From Chrysoporthe austroafricana (taxonomy: Eukaryota; Ascomycota; Sordariomycetes; Diaporthales; Cryphonectriaceae): DNA of 64,000 bases. The position numbers and the translations under genes are program-made. Below the pieces are notes generated by a model. It was given only the letters and a program-made list of their open reading frames with translations. It had not been told where the DNA came from and did no database searches. Positions 45,647 through 56,528 of this stretch are shown here, piece by piece (position 1 is the first letter of the stretch; each line of letters opens with the position of its first letter). The DNA is taken from NCBI GenBank assembly GCA_001051155.2, contig JYIP02000009.1, forward strand, positions 1,860,001-1,924,000, written 5' to 3'.

Positions 45647-47138
45647 TCGAACATAACCCAACCCTCTCAAGGCCAGCGTGGGGATGGCGGAAGGGGGAAA
45701 GGGGAAAGGGGAGATTGAGGTTTTCAAGCATCATGATTCTATCCCTGTTCCCAGGCTTATGATCTGATCTGTCGACATTTTGGCTGGTTCCGGAATGGCG
45801 GCATCATGCCCACCTTAAGGGGTGCTGGCCAAGGGTATATGTCGAAGATACACGTCACGCTCCTTGATTGCATCCCCGCAGTCCAAGATTGTGTGTATCA
45901 ATCGCTGCCGTCAAGGCACCTTGTATTTTATTGCTCTGTAGTTATACCCTCTGACGTTCCTTTACAATTACTCTTGCGATAGCACCGATAACACAAGATA
46001 CCCATAATGCAAATGAATGAAGCCAGATTTTGCCTCCCATGTTACAGTGCTTGATGTGTCGTCCCACCGATGACAGCGAGCACAAATAACTGCTGCTCAT
46101 GTAGTGAAGTGGGTGGTGCACGGTGCTCCTTGCCGAGATCGCGGTCATCTCAATGCAGGCGTCATTGTCCGGTTTGATGATCCTCCTGGCTGGGCATGTC
46201 ACATGTACTGTGGAACTGAAAGTGCCTTCGAGGACCTGCTCCCTAAGTCAGGTCGGGAAGGGCATGCAGCTGTACTTCAAGCCTTGAAGCATACAGATCT
46301 CAAGCAGATGCCGATTTTGCACATCGAGATGAAGAGGAATATTGGCATCACCAGAGGCTTAGTAAGCTAATTATTTATGCGTGCATGTAAACTTATGTTT
46401 GGAACTAGAAAATGTTTTCAAGCAGACCGACTGATAGATACAACAACAATCATTATGACTCTGTTCCGTACAATGACCACAACACCCGAGCCTCTTAGGG
46501 GCGGTGGATTGTTACCTCCAGACCGCTACGAGTCCCAACGTGAAGTTGAGTCCTTCGGAGAAAGGTCAGACCATCACCGTAGAGCCCTGAGACCATATTA
46601 AAAGCTGTGTTACAAAGCCTCTGCCATTTACGGCCTATTTTAAGCTCCGCGCCTAGCGGGCCTCGGTCTTGCAAGATATGTCTGTGAAACCCACCATGAG
46701 AGGTATCATATAGAGCGACGGCCGATACAACAAGAACTATCATAGCATCACTAGATCTGCTTTAATTTGTATTCTAAGAGAATCTATGATGTGTTCTGAG
46801 GACCTAGGTATGCAACTAAAGTGATGCAATGCAGCTCCGAACTTCAGCGGACGTCGAGATGTTGGACAAGTCTTTCAGATCATGCTGCTAATTTATATAA
46901 TTCTGGACCGTCCAGGTTGCCCACTCCCGTAAAACCGTGGTCAACAGGAAGAGAAAAAGAAAAAAAAATAAAATAAACGGTGGTAGCTTGTGGTCGAGCA
47001 AAGCCCGGGGGTTAGGGTTAATACTTTATTTGCCTAGGCTACTTAGTACTAGGCTGTCAACTGGCGTGGAATTCTAACTTCACCTCAGCTGCCCGCTCGG
47101 TCAGACAAAGGTGGCATGAGCTCGCACCGCCATTCACG
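45647..47138. other. Intergenic, nothing recognised
   Basis: Only small frames, for example 46104-46370 (plus), with no family resemblance. A purine-rich A tract at about 46941-46977 precedes GGGTTAGGGTTA (47008-47019). Confidence 0.4.
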
Positions 47139-48132
47139 ATGGACTCCTCGGCGTACCGGCTTGCAGGCGCCGCCCTCGCCCTCGCAATTCCAGCGGTGTT
47201 TTTCTTCAATCGACACAGGCGCCAACGACGTCTGCCAGATGAGCGCGTTCTCATCCTCGGTGCATCGAGTGGGGTGGGCCATGCCATCGCAAGAAAGTAC
47301 GCTCGGCGCGGCTCAAGGGTCTGTGTCGTTGCGCGAAGGGCTGACAAGATCGAGGCTCTGGTGAAGGAATGTGGCCAGAGATGCCTGGGTCAAGTCGCCG
47401 ACATCACCGTGGTGGAGGACATGGTCCGGGTGAGGGATGCCATCGGTGCGGCGTGGGGTGGCCTAGATACCATCCACGTCTGCGCGGGCGTGTCTGCACT
47501 CCAGCCAATCTTGTCACTAGCTGGAGCCAGCTCTACCGGGGAAGACGCAGACGAGAAGGGTATCCAGAACGCCGTCGACATCGCTGGCCGCGCGGTGCAG
47601 GGCAATTTCAACGGCCCGCTCGTCGCCGCCCTCACCTTTGTAAGAGGCCGTGTTACGTTCTAAAACTTCGACGCATGAGCTCGTTCACGCTGACAATCGC
47701 TAGATTCCTATGCTAGAACGCACTTCATCATCCCCATCTATCCTCCTCGTCTCGTCCGTGGCAGCCCTCATACCTGCCCCTACGCGCGCTCTCTACGCAT
47801 CAACGAAAGCATCGTCCCTCATTCTCTATCAGGCCCTCGCCATTGAACACCGCCGCATATCATTCTCGTTCATGATCCCGGCAACAATCGAAGGGAACTT
47901 TCGTGCCTCGGCCGTAGACTCAGGCCCAGTCCGTGAGGCTGATCCTAATAAGCATGGCTTGAAGACGGATTACGTCGCAATACGCTGCATCGGCGCTGTA
48001 GACCGGCGTGAGACTGGAAGTATCATCATTCCGAGATTTCCATACGTCCTGGCCCATCACCTATATTATATTTGGCCTTCTGTCATCGAACGTGGTGCGG
48101 CAAAGAAGTACAACTTCCCTGAGGTGGTATGA
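47139..48132 (+). CDS. Membrane-anchored short-chain dehydrogenase/reductase
   Basis: Exons 47139-47639 and 47704-48132 join in phase 0 over a 64-bp intron (GTAAGA...CGCTAG), giving 309 residues. The N-terminal hydrophobic segment AGAALALAIPAVFFF suggests an ER-type anchor, as in 11-beta-hydroxysteroid-dehydrogenase-like enzymes. The nucleotide-binding turn is G41-A-S-S-G-V-G, with R/K residues after the second strand (VARRADK) pointing to NADP(H). The catalytic Ser lies in LLVSSVAAL and the YxxxK pair is Y198/K202 (YASTK). Hence a reduction or oxidation of a carbonyl or alcohol; the substrate is unknown. It lies just before the cupin and the AAT-like gene. Confidence 0.9.
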
Positions 48133-48955
48133 TGCGGCGGCATTGTCAAGGCGAGGCATAATACGATAGTCGTTCACAGTGTTAAGTTACAACATAGAAC
48201 GCCCCACAAGGAGTTTAATATGCCGTCCTTTCGTGACCTTTCTCAATGCTATCCTTAATAAGATCGTTTCCGCCCTCCTGAGTACAGCTGGATCCGTGGA
48301 TGGCATCTAAGAAATTGTTGAAAGCATCTCTTCAACAAATTCTAGAGCCTAGTGCAGCGTCGCCGCCTTGAGAATTCGCAGGACCGATAGCGCGTTCGAT
48401 ATCCAGATCCCTTTCACCGTCAAGATCTGAGCCCTAGCATCTTATATGTGTTCATAGGACTGTGTGATAAACTTATAATATTGAAGCCACAACTTTGAAA
48501 CGTTGTTCCGTTCCTGGCACATTTGACCTTGAGACTCAATCCCTACTGCTCTAGGACACTAGCATGCACGGTCCCGGAATCTTCATATAAGTATTAGAAG
48601 TCTTGTCATATGCTTCATGTGCATCCTCATCATTATCTGCCCCATATATTCTCACTTCCCCTTGCATGCATGTTTTCGCTAACGCCTCGACATGAGATAC
48701 GTAGGGCTGTAGAGTTGAGTTATATTGAAGATAATCACCTAAGCTTAGAAGCTAACTAGTCTCCCTATTCTTGTAAATATGTGGCCAGTAAGCAGCACCT
48801 CCGTTCGAAGAACCGATGTGAGAAGGTTGCTCTTATTGAAACGAACAGCTCCAAGCTAAGCTCTTGGTTCCAAGTCCCACCGCGCGGTTGAGGGAGATTG
48901 GGCGTAAAAAAACCCCCATCCTTTTCTTTCCTTCTTCCATATCAAAACAAATCGA
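48133..48955. other. Intergenic, nothing recognised
   Basis: AT-rich, no gene. This is the 3' flank shared by the SDR and the convergent cupin gene. Confidence 0.4.
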
Positions 48956-49468
48956 TCACCACTCGATTGTTTCACCGGTCCGCAAGGTGGCATATCTCTC
49001 CATGGCTTCTTTGGCAAGCTTCGGGGTCAGCTTGCCATCCTCGGTGCTCGCCGCCATCGTTGCCATCAACCGGAAATAATCGATGTAGAACGCGGGCGTG
49101 AACGTGTTGTACATGACAAGCTCCTCGTCGCTGTCGTTACCAAATGTGTGCGGTGAACAGGTCGGGACCACGAGATAGTCGCCCTCATGGGCCGTGATCT
49201 TCACATCCCGGGAGGTGAAGGTTGCAGTTCCCTTCTCCACCAGGAACGTCTCGTCGTGCATCTGGTGCCAGTGCTGGGTTGGGCCCGGCGTGTGCGGCGG
49301 GACGAAGATGCGCACGGCGGAGAGCCTCCGGTCCGTGTTGCTGCCGTCCTCGAGAATATCCAGCCGGATGGGACCAATGCGAAAGGTCTCATTTCCGGCC
49401 GACTCTCCGTGCTTCACAAGCGTGACATTCGCGTGAGGGGCATCAGATCTGGAGTTGGGCGGAGGCAT
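48956..49468 (-). CDS. Small cupin-fold protein
   Basis: A single exon, 170 residues. Cupin motif 1 is complete: QHWHQMHDETFLVEKG gives H66, H68 and E73, with G80 at the turn. Motif 2 is GDYLVVPTCSPHTFGN with H107. A metal-binding beta-barrel of the cupin_2 type is therefore likely, with dioxygenase, isomerase or decarboxylase activity possible. A C-terminal helix, DYFRLMATMAAS, follows. No signal peptide; probably cytosolic. Divergent from the AAT-like gene, sharing about 970 bp of upstream DNA with it, so co-regulation is conceivable. Confidence 0.88.
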   Translation of the reverse strand: MPPPNSRSDAPHANVTLVKHGESAGNETFRIGPIRLDILEDGSNTDRRLSAVRIFVPPHTPGPTQHWHQMHDETFLVEKGTATFTSRDVKITAHEGDYLVVPTCSPHTFGNDSDEELVMYNTFTPAFYIDYFRLMATMAASTEDGKLTPKLAKEAMERYATLRTGETIEW

Positions 49469-50434
49469 AATGAGGTGAAAGTGCGCGCTTGCAAATTGAG
49501 TTTCGTTGCGATTATGATAAGTTTCTCAGGACCCTCGATCGTGGGATCCGAGCAAGCAGTAGTCAATATATATTTGATCCCTCGTCGGACAGACCGTGAA
49601 TCGCCGTCTGACAGACCGGAAGCTCCAGGTAGCCTTAGCGTTGAATCCTGCTCGCATTAATACCTGACTTAAACGGAAGGGTTCGCGAGGTGCGGTTCGC
49701 GAGGTGCGGTTCGCGAGGCGGACCTAAGCCCTCGCAGTATTCGGCTTGTTAGGAGATCGCAAAGGAGTTCACATGCGTTTCATAGATACCGGAATCTTCG
49801 GAAGTAGCGGTGGCACTTTTGGTTAAAGGTTCTCATTTGATCTTTGCGCGGCCGATTCGCAGGCTGCCCAAGTCACGAAGTTGTTGTTTGCCATCACGTG
49901 GCCGACCATCCTTAGTGCTCTTCAATTGTACGAAGAGGCTCGATTTCGCTGTCCGAATTGTTTTCTAGGCTCACGAGACGAGAAATGAAAGATGCGGTAT
50001 TTTTTTCCCCACTTTTATTGCTATTATTTTATGAAGGGGGGCGTACTTGGAGATAGTTGGCACATTCAGCCCTCCACATCCAGGCACCAACCGTTAGATC
50101 GATACCGTGCTTCTATTCGAAACTCATTAGAAGCAGTGCAGCTGGGAGCAATACACTTAATGCTGACGGCCCGGGTTCACTGTGAAATAGAGCGAGACAC
50201 GAGAGTTCGGTACTATAGAGGAGAAATATTCTGCCCGCAAGCCCACCCGATTGGTAATGAGTGCTCACGAAGTACGATAAGAATGCAACCTCCGGCAAAA
50301 TTCCAGAAACGTCATTAAGCCCCCGCATTGTCCGCTGCGTCATTCCAAGTCCCGTCTTTCTATCATGCAATTGTATCTTCCTCTAGGAACACTCCCGTGA
50401 AACCTCAGGGGATTACGTGAGAGGCATACCCATA
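49469..50434. other. Divergent promoter region between cupin and AAT-like genes
   Basis: 966 bp without a gene. It contains the 14-bp GC-rich tandem repeat at 49681-49721. Expression control is presumed, not shown. Confidence 0.45.
49681..49721. repeat. 14-bp tandem repeat, 2.9 copies
   Basis: GTTCGCGAGGTGCG occurs twice exactly, followed by a third copy, GTTCGCGAGGCGG. TTCGCGA is itself near-palindromic (TCGCGA), so a protein-binding array is possible. Confidence 0.85.
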
Positions 50435-51588
50435 ATGTTGGAAATTCATTGCTCTGGCAGCCCTTTTGAAGTAAGTATGCGGCCATCGCGATTCGTTCGC
50501 GTCTATGTGCCCCCCTATGAGCACCATCAGGCTGACCACAAAGTGAAAAGATAGGCTACACTCACGGCCATGCGGCCAAAGACAAAATCCATGGCTCCAT
50601 ATCCTTCTACAGCAATCTATTTGAGGATAAATGCTCCATGGGCTGGGAACAAGTGACATCCGAAGCTAGCAAATATGTCGAACCGTTGAATAAGACCTGC
50701 AGCCGATTTCTAGAAGAGATCCAGGGGCTCGCAGAGGGAGCCAATGTCAATTTCCTCGACATTCTTGCCCTGAACGTGCGTACAGAGATCGCGTTCGGAC
50801 TCTTCACCGATCCTCAGAGTCTAAAACACGCCAATGTCCCGAGCGATGGGTGCACCAGCTTTGGTTGGGTCGATGGCTCGGGACAGTCATTCATCGCGCA
50901 GAACTGGGACTGGCAGAAGGAACAGGGCTCCAACCTGATTGTGTGTCACATCTCGCAGCCTTGGTCTGGCACCCCGAAATTGTCTATGGTGACGGAGGCG
51001 GGCATCATTGGCAAGATCGGCTTCAACGCCCGTGGTGTCGGCTGTTGTCTGAATGCCATCCGCGCACGCGGTGTCGACCCTACGAAATTGCCCGTGCATT
51101 TCGCCTTGAGGGCCGTCTTGGAGTCTGCTTCGAAGCAAGACGCAGTCTCCAAGCTCAAGTCATCGGGAATCGCAGGTAGTGCCCACATCCTCGTCGGAGA
51201 TGAGTCTGGCTCCGTTGGGTTAGAGTGTACATCGTTGGGGATAAAAGAACTTCACATGGACGCGAAAAGGCGAGTCTTTCACACAAATCACTTGATACTC
51301 GAGCACACAGGCGTGGATGAGCTGCCCTGGCTGGACGATTCACAGAAACGCCTAGCCCGTATCAAGGCCTTAGCGGAGGCTACGCTTTCGACCACGGCAG
51401 ATTTCCAAGAGCTCGCCGGGATGCTCAAGGATGAAGAAGGCTGCCCTTGTTCCATCAACAGGAGACAGGAGGGCGAGAGCAGTTTCCAGACGCTGTTCAC
51501 CATCATCATGAATCTTGGGCAGAGAGAGGCGTTGGTCAAGTTCGGCCGTCCTACGGAGGACGGTGAGGAGATCCGGCTGATTCCATAA
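50435..51588 (+). CDS. Acyl-CoA:6-aminopenicillanic acid acyltransferase-like (AAT/C45 family)
   Basis: A 12-codon first exon (50435-50470, MLEIHCSGSPFE) joins 50551-51588 over an 80-bp intron (GTAAGT donor, GCTGAC branch site), giving 357 residues, the same length as Penicillium AAT. The N-terminus IGYTHGHAAKDKI matches that family's GYEHG block. The autoprocessing site is G112-C113 in SDGCTSFGW, which would free the N-terminal nucleophile cysteine. AQNWDW, TEAGIIGKIGFN and the C-terminal FGRPTEDGEE also match. Penicillin AAT swaps side chains on isopenicillin N in peroxisomes; here the end (IRLIP) lacks a C-terminal peroxisome tripeptide, and no penicillin synthetase or cyclase lies nearby. 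A different amide substrate is likelier. Neighbours are SDR and cupin. Confidence 0.88.
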
Positions 51589-51769
51589 GGCCGCAAATAT
51601 TCTTGTTCAACAAGTGGTCTCCCTTCAAGGGATAGGTTTATGCTATGGTTACATGCTTCTAGATTGTATTTACAACCAGGCCGTGGCGCACCTGCGCGAT
51701 GCACTACTTTGCCTATCGGAGATCTATCACAGGCAGTATTAAGGCTTGATTCTCGAGACCACATCTGCA

Positions 51770-52988
51770 TCATAAGCCGAAATCCTTGGCCGCCGTCGCA
51801 TTGGACTTGCGGTGCTCGAACCAGTCCAGTCTGATGGGGCTCTCCGTCAACGGTACGATGATGTTCATGTTCTTGCTGACATCTAGAATTCCCTCATCGA
51901 TGCACCACTCGAAGAACGAATCGCCCGCCTGGTTCATGAACTCGGCGACGGCCATCGTCTTGTACTTGGTCAAAGCGATGGGTTCTTTTTCCTCAGAGAG
52001 GACTTCTTTGAGCGTAGTAGCTGGGATCTCCCACCAGTCCGGGGTCACTTCTGCTGCTACCAGACGACCGAGAAAGGCGAAATAATTCACCCAGGAGCCC
52101 CCGGGGTTAGAAATTTGGTTCTCTGGATCATCTGTGATAGTGATTAGTTTTGTAACGAAGTCTTGGCTAGGTTTTTGGTCTCAGCACGCATGCACAATGA
52201 CTTCGACTAACTTACAGAGCTCATCCCAAGCGCCCAGAAGAGCATCGTCAAGAGTCGGTAGGTCCGACCAGGGCGCATCATTACCCTATCGTCAAGTCAG
52301 CCTCTATTGAAATTTTCATAATGTGTAATGCAGTACTACTTACTTCCCAAGTTCTGACTTCCATCGGGGGAAGACGGACGAGCTCCTTCAACAGCTCGAC
52401 CAGCCTATCCTGCCCTTCGTCGTTATATGGGATCCTCTTCCCCAGCTCAATGAACATTGTCCATACGTGGAGCAGATAGCCGGACAAGATCCGATCCTCC
52501 ATGTGTGACAAGAGGGGATCAAGCGGCAGGTAGAAGCTCCAATAGATGTCGTCAATGCGAGAAGCGCACTCGGAGGCCTTGACCGGATAAGATGTGTCAG
52601 TCGCCAGACACTCCCGGAAGGCTGCGGAAAGGGCGGAGGTCCATAGCGTGCCGGGCTCCTCAGTGAGGCAAAGCCAGTGCAAGTATGAGTCCCACGCCTT
52701 AAGCTTCGGCAGAGCAGGCTTTTCATTCTTTGGTTCGGCGTCGACCTCGGCTTCTGCCTCGACGATAGTCTCCTGGACCGGTTCCGGTTGGTTCTTCTTT
52801 TCCTCTGGCGCTGGGCGCTCGACCGAAGATATGGAGCTTCCCCCGGTCGATATGGACGCTTTCCGGATATGGTGATGACGGGAGGTAGGGAGACGGCGCT
52901 TCTGCACACTCAATGGCCCAGCCTTCGCCTTGATGAGACCTGCATCAGAAGGCGACGGTGGGCTGTGGAAGAGGTGTGTGTACCGCAT
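51770..52988 (-). CDS. DUF3632-like fungal protein
   Basis: Three exons, 52344-52988, 52216-52285 and 51770-52131, splice in frame to 358 residues (phases 0 and 1; GTAAGT donors). The N-terminal 90 residues are low-complexity and Glu/Pro-rich. The structured part has ASRIDDIYWSFYLP, LLKELVRLPPMEV, GNDAPWSDLPTLDD, then GGSWVNYFAFLGRLVAAEV, and ends with helices around FFEWCIDEGI. Order and motifs (WVN.FAFLGRL) fit the fungal DUF3632 family, whose function is not known. The start at 52988 is the first ATG of the frame, and a shorter start is possible. Cytosolic; no signals. The gene is convergent with the AAT-like gene. Confidence 0.78.
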
Positions 52989-54090
52989 GATTAGTGATTA
53001 GATACTAGCACAATGATACTTGCCTTCACGACGTCGATGTTCCTGTCCAGCAGATTACGAGGTATACTGTGTATCGATGGCCGGCATCAACATTCGCAGC
53101 ACGTTATGACCTGGTCGTGTCTTCCTTCTGATGCCAAGGACTGGCAGCGCGCACGAGTATTATATGGCAGGCTTAAAGCAGGCGTATGGACACGGATCTA
53201 GGCATCACTACGCCACTGACTGCCTATGGTGGTCAAGACCAGAGGCCGGCTAGGCAGCCTGCTGTCTGACACCCCATGTTCAGCAGGCATTCCGCTGTGA
53301 CTGGCCCGGAGGCGAGAGGCAGCGTTGTCACAGGTGAGAAGCTCAGCTCGCTAGTGGGCCGACACACTGCGGCCCAGAGTCCAGTCCAGTGCTACCTAGT
53401 GCTGGAGAACCTTAGTCAGAAAGACAGAATCATTCGCAGAGAGCGTGGGGCGGCCTCTGTGTTGTTGGTCGCGAGAATGGTCTATGGCCATATATGTGAC
53501 CACCTTGGGGGCTGTGCCTCGCTTGCAACCGCCATGAACAGTTCTCTGCCAATCGGATAGGGGGGTTTCATTTGGCCGAGGGAGCGCTACCATGCTGAGA
53601 CGTCTCAACCGTACTGCAGCCTTCTGGCTGCCCTAGCATTACTACGTATGGGATCTTTGGCTGGTCTGGACGCGATCTTGGAAAGAAATCAACACAACTC
53701 AATGCAACCCTAACCCCTTGCTTTAACAGCGGAAGAAACCCCCAACCGCCCCCCCCAAACCAGTGTGGAATCTCGAACACACAAAGATGTATCTCCATTT
53801 TTGAGACTGCTTTAGAATCATTATTTATGTCCTTCCATTCATTCGCTTGAACTTAAAAATAGCCATTCGGCGCTCGCAAGAACTTGATTGCCATCTGGGG
53901 AACTCCTCATCTTTCTAGGGGCTTCAGAGTGCAGACCCGGAGAATAAGACGCAATCACGATGACGTATTAGGCCGCATATGGCATCCGGTAAGACCTAAG
54001 TTGTCATATACCAGCGTGATCCAGAACAGGTGGATCCCCAGCATTGACGCGCCTCGCACTAAAGCTTATGTTTGAAGAGGGGAGGTCGTC
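52989..54090. other. Intergenic, nothing recognised
   Basis: No gene supported. A C run (CCCCCCCC) lies at about 53748-53757. Sequence flanks the frameshifted methyltransferase. Confidence 0.4.
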
Positions 54091-54680
54091 TTATGGCTCC
54101 TCGTGCATTAGGTAGCAGTAGTAAAAAACATCTGGATCTGTGTTCTTGATCTTTGGCGTGGGGATTCTTGCTATGACCTCCACGTCAAAGGGCAGGCCAT
54201 CGACAGCGAATCTGCACGAGGAGTAACTGAGTGATATCCAGAAGCCGTCCGGGACTAGACACTTTCTGACCCCTCTCATCATCTGCAACAGGGGCTCCTC
54301 GCCAGCGCATGAGACTGCATCGGCAGTGCTCTTGTCAACCACAATTTCGAACGATTCCGAGAGCTCAAGCCGGGTAGCGTCTGCCACGGAGTATCTCATC
54401 TGCACATTGCCGAATGCGCCCTTTTCCGCCTCGAGTCCGCGCTCGACGGCTAAGAGTTCGTAGTCGATGTTGAGGACGTCCTGAAACCCTTGGGCCGGAG
54501 ATGGATGTGCAAATTACTAGTGCCGAAGCCGATCTGCAAGATTCTAGGTGATTTGGGCGCTCTCTCGAGATAGGGCCCCAGTATGGACATGAATACCTCG
54601 GATGGGACCAGCCATTCGAAGGACGTCTCAGTCTCGAAGCGCCGGTGCCAGTATGCCCGCTCGTCGAAGCTCGGGGGCAT
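54091..54680 (-). pseudogene. SAM-dependent methyltransferase gene with a one-base frameshift
   Basis: The start MPPSFDERAYWHRRFETETS resembles the EEF1A-lysine-methyltransferase-like (METTL13-type) family. Motif I is ILQIGFGTSNLHIHL. Near 54490 the frame runs out at 54450. The +1 frame continues immediately with DVLNIDYELLAVERG (acidic motif), YSVADATRLELSESFEIVVDKSTADAVSCA, and WISLSYSSCRF to the stop at 54091. A single missing base in the C/G run at about 54486-54492 explains the break, and the interval length of 590 (196 codons plus 2) fits exactly one deleted base. A short intron does not, because the candidate would be 37 bp. Either a real pseudogene or an assembly indel. If intact, it would be a 196-residue class I methyltransferase. 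Confidence 0.7.
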
Positions 54681-55290
54681 GATAGCTGGGCATCGGACGG
54701 TAGCCCTAGCGAGGATTTGGATGTGTCTGATCAAAGACGTAGACTTGCCTGAATGTTCTTGGTCGGCAAAGTTTAGTGTTGGGGCTGTTACAGTGGAGTC
54801 TAGCACGCTCCCTCATGACTCGGCTCCCACCTGTTTGCCCTCTGGGTTTTGTTCCAGCCCCGCCCCGCCACACGACTGCATATCACGTAATTATCACGCA
54901 CCCGGTGTTAGCTGGCTCATCCTGTACATCCGATCCTACAGTCATATCAATGCCTTCCAGAGGTATTTCACTTCAGAGCATGCTACGTTGAATGAGCTGG
55001 AATCAGAACTATATTACCTTGAAAGCGTAGAATATGAAAGGCTCTTCTCGACTCAATCATATATGTGATCACCTCAACGTAAGAGCAGAACGAAGTCGCT
55101 TCTGTCTTCCGCTTTCGACTGCTGGCCCGTCTATTTCGGTTCAGCCGAGGACTCTGACTCTAGATGATCCTCATCTTCTGATTCCTCGCTTGTGTTTTCC
55201 TTCTCTTGCTCGTTGCCAGAATATTTCTGGTTGTCATCATCCCCCTCCACCGTCGGAGCCCTCCAAGAAGCCCTGTACCTTGCCAGAGTC
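54681..55290. other. Spacer between two broken genes
   Basis: No gene recognised. The first in-frame part of the frame opening at 55034 has no family resemblance until about 55350. Confidence 0.35.
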
Positions 55291-55299
55291 ATCCGGTCG

Positions 55300-56528
55300 T
55301 CCAGCTGGAATCACGAAAACTGCATTCATTCAAGGCCTTCAATCCAGAGATTACAATCAAATCAATCGAGAAAGCCTCTCAAGGGACGTTCGACGACCAA
55401 GATCTGGTGAGCCTTACCCCGCTGCATTACGCCGTAGACTACTCAAAGTATACTTCATCGCGCCTCGAAGTAGTTTGTGCTCTTATCAAGTGTGGCGACG
55501 TAGCTTTCGATTAGACAATAGGATAGTCGGATGTGTTTTCCATTTACCGCTCCCACTACTAACGAGAAGGAGGTACGAGAACGAGCAAAAAGAGGAGAGG
55601 AAGAGGAAGTTGGCCAAAGGGGCCAAGAACGCCATCAATGCAGTTCGAGGCGAGACGACAGACCGTAAAGCAGTCAAAGAGAAATACGAGGAGTCACTGA
55701 ACACGAGGCTGCTTAAAGACAAGAAGAAATGGGACGCCGACTCTGAAGCCCCTGATCGCAAGAGGTGCGATGAATTGCCACCACTGCAGAGGGTCATGCG
55801 GGTCGCTACGACCAACTTGAACAGAACTAACACCACCTCTCCTACAACGAGTGAATCGTCCTATTTACCATCTTACCAGGCGAAAGAGGCTTCAGCGATA
55901 CGCTCCGCAGGATTCTGAAGCCCATCACATCGTTGTAAACCAGCCTAGCGAGAGCGACAAGGTAGATGATGCCAAGCAGAAACGACCAAAGCTCAAGAAG
56001 GCGGGAAAGTCGTCCAAAGTCTCTTCCTCTAACCTGTCCGGAAAGGTGACGCCCTGAGCGGAGAATGCCGACATAATTTCAAAGGAATTAAAGCTGCATT
56101 ATTTTCGGTCGACTTTTCATTAAAAGAGCTACCTGAACTATGGAAATAGCATAAACGTCCTCGAGGCACAGAAAAAAAAAAAGGGGGGGGGGATCCTACG
56201 TACCCACGATAGTGCCATGTATTTCTTATTCGGGGACAACAAGGAAGGTTAGAATGTTACCACCCAGAGATAAATTGTGAATCCTATGCTGATCTCAGTC
56301 TGTATAGACAAACAAATTTGCTTTGACTTCCCAACGTATATCCCAAAGAACGATGAGACGTTCGACTTTATGCAGTTTGAGACGAGTTATAACGGCGTCA
56401 AGCTCGACGGCGTTCTGCAATATGTGGACTTTTGGCAAACAGAATTCAATACCCGGGGTTTAAGAGTTCGGGGCCTTGTCTCTTGGAACACACAGTCTCG
56501 AGTAATACAGAGGATAGGACCCGCTTAA
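55300..56528 (+). pseudogene. Remnant of an ankyrin-repeat protein (ankyrin plus subtilase-type architecture)
   Basis: Coding pieces lie in order in different frames. First, 55351-55514: TIKSIEKASQG, then LTPLHYAVDYSKY and RLEVVCALIKCGDVAFD, one ankyrin repeat. Next, 55570-55700: a Lys/Glu-rich coiled stretch, ENEQKEERKRKLAKGAKNA. Then about 56067-56120: ISKELKLHYFRSTFH followed at once by TAA. Last, 56277-56528: DFPTYIPKNDETFDF and YNGVKLDGVLQYVDFW. This order and these motifs match the N-terminal half of fungal proteins that I recall as ankyrin repeats followed by a subtilisin-like protease; the protease half is not visible. The frame changes and in-frame stops show a decayed copy. Some frame switches could be introns, but the TAA inside the conserved helix is not easily spliced out. 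Confidence 0.6.

Noticed and set aside
47008..47019. GGGTTAGGGTTA, telomere-like
   Set aside because: Only two units; too short to argue for an interstitial telomere or chromosome end.
50435..51588. Penicillin biosynthesis cluster
   Set aside because: Only an AAT-like gene is present; no tripeptide synthetase or isopenicillin N synthase can be seen in the window.
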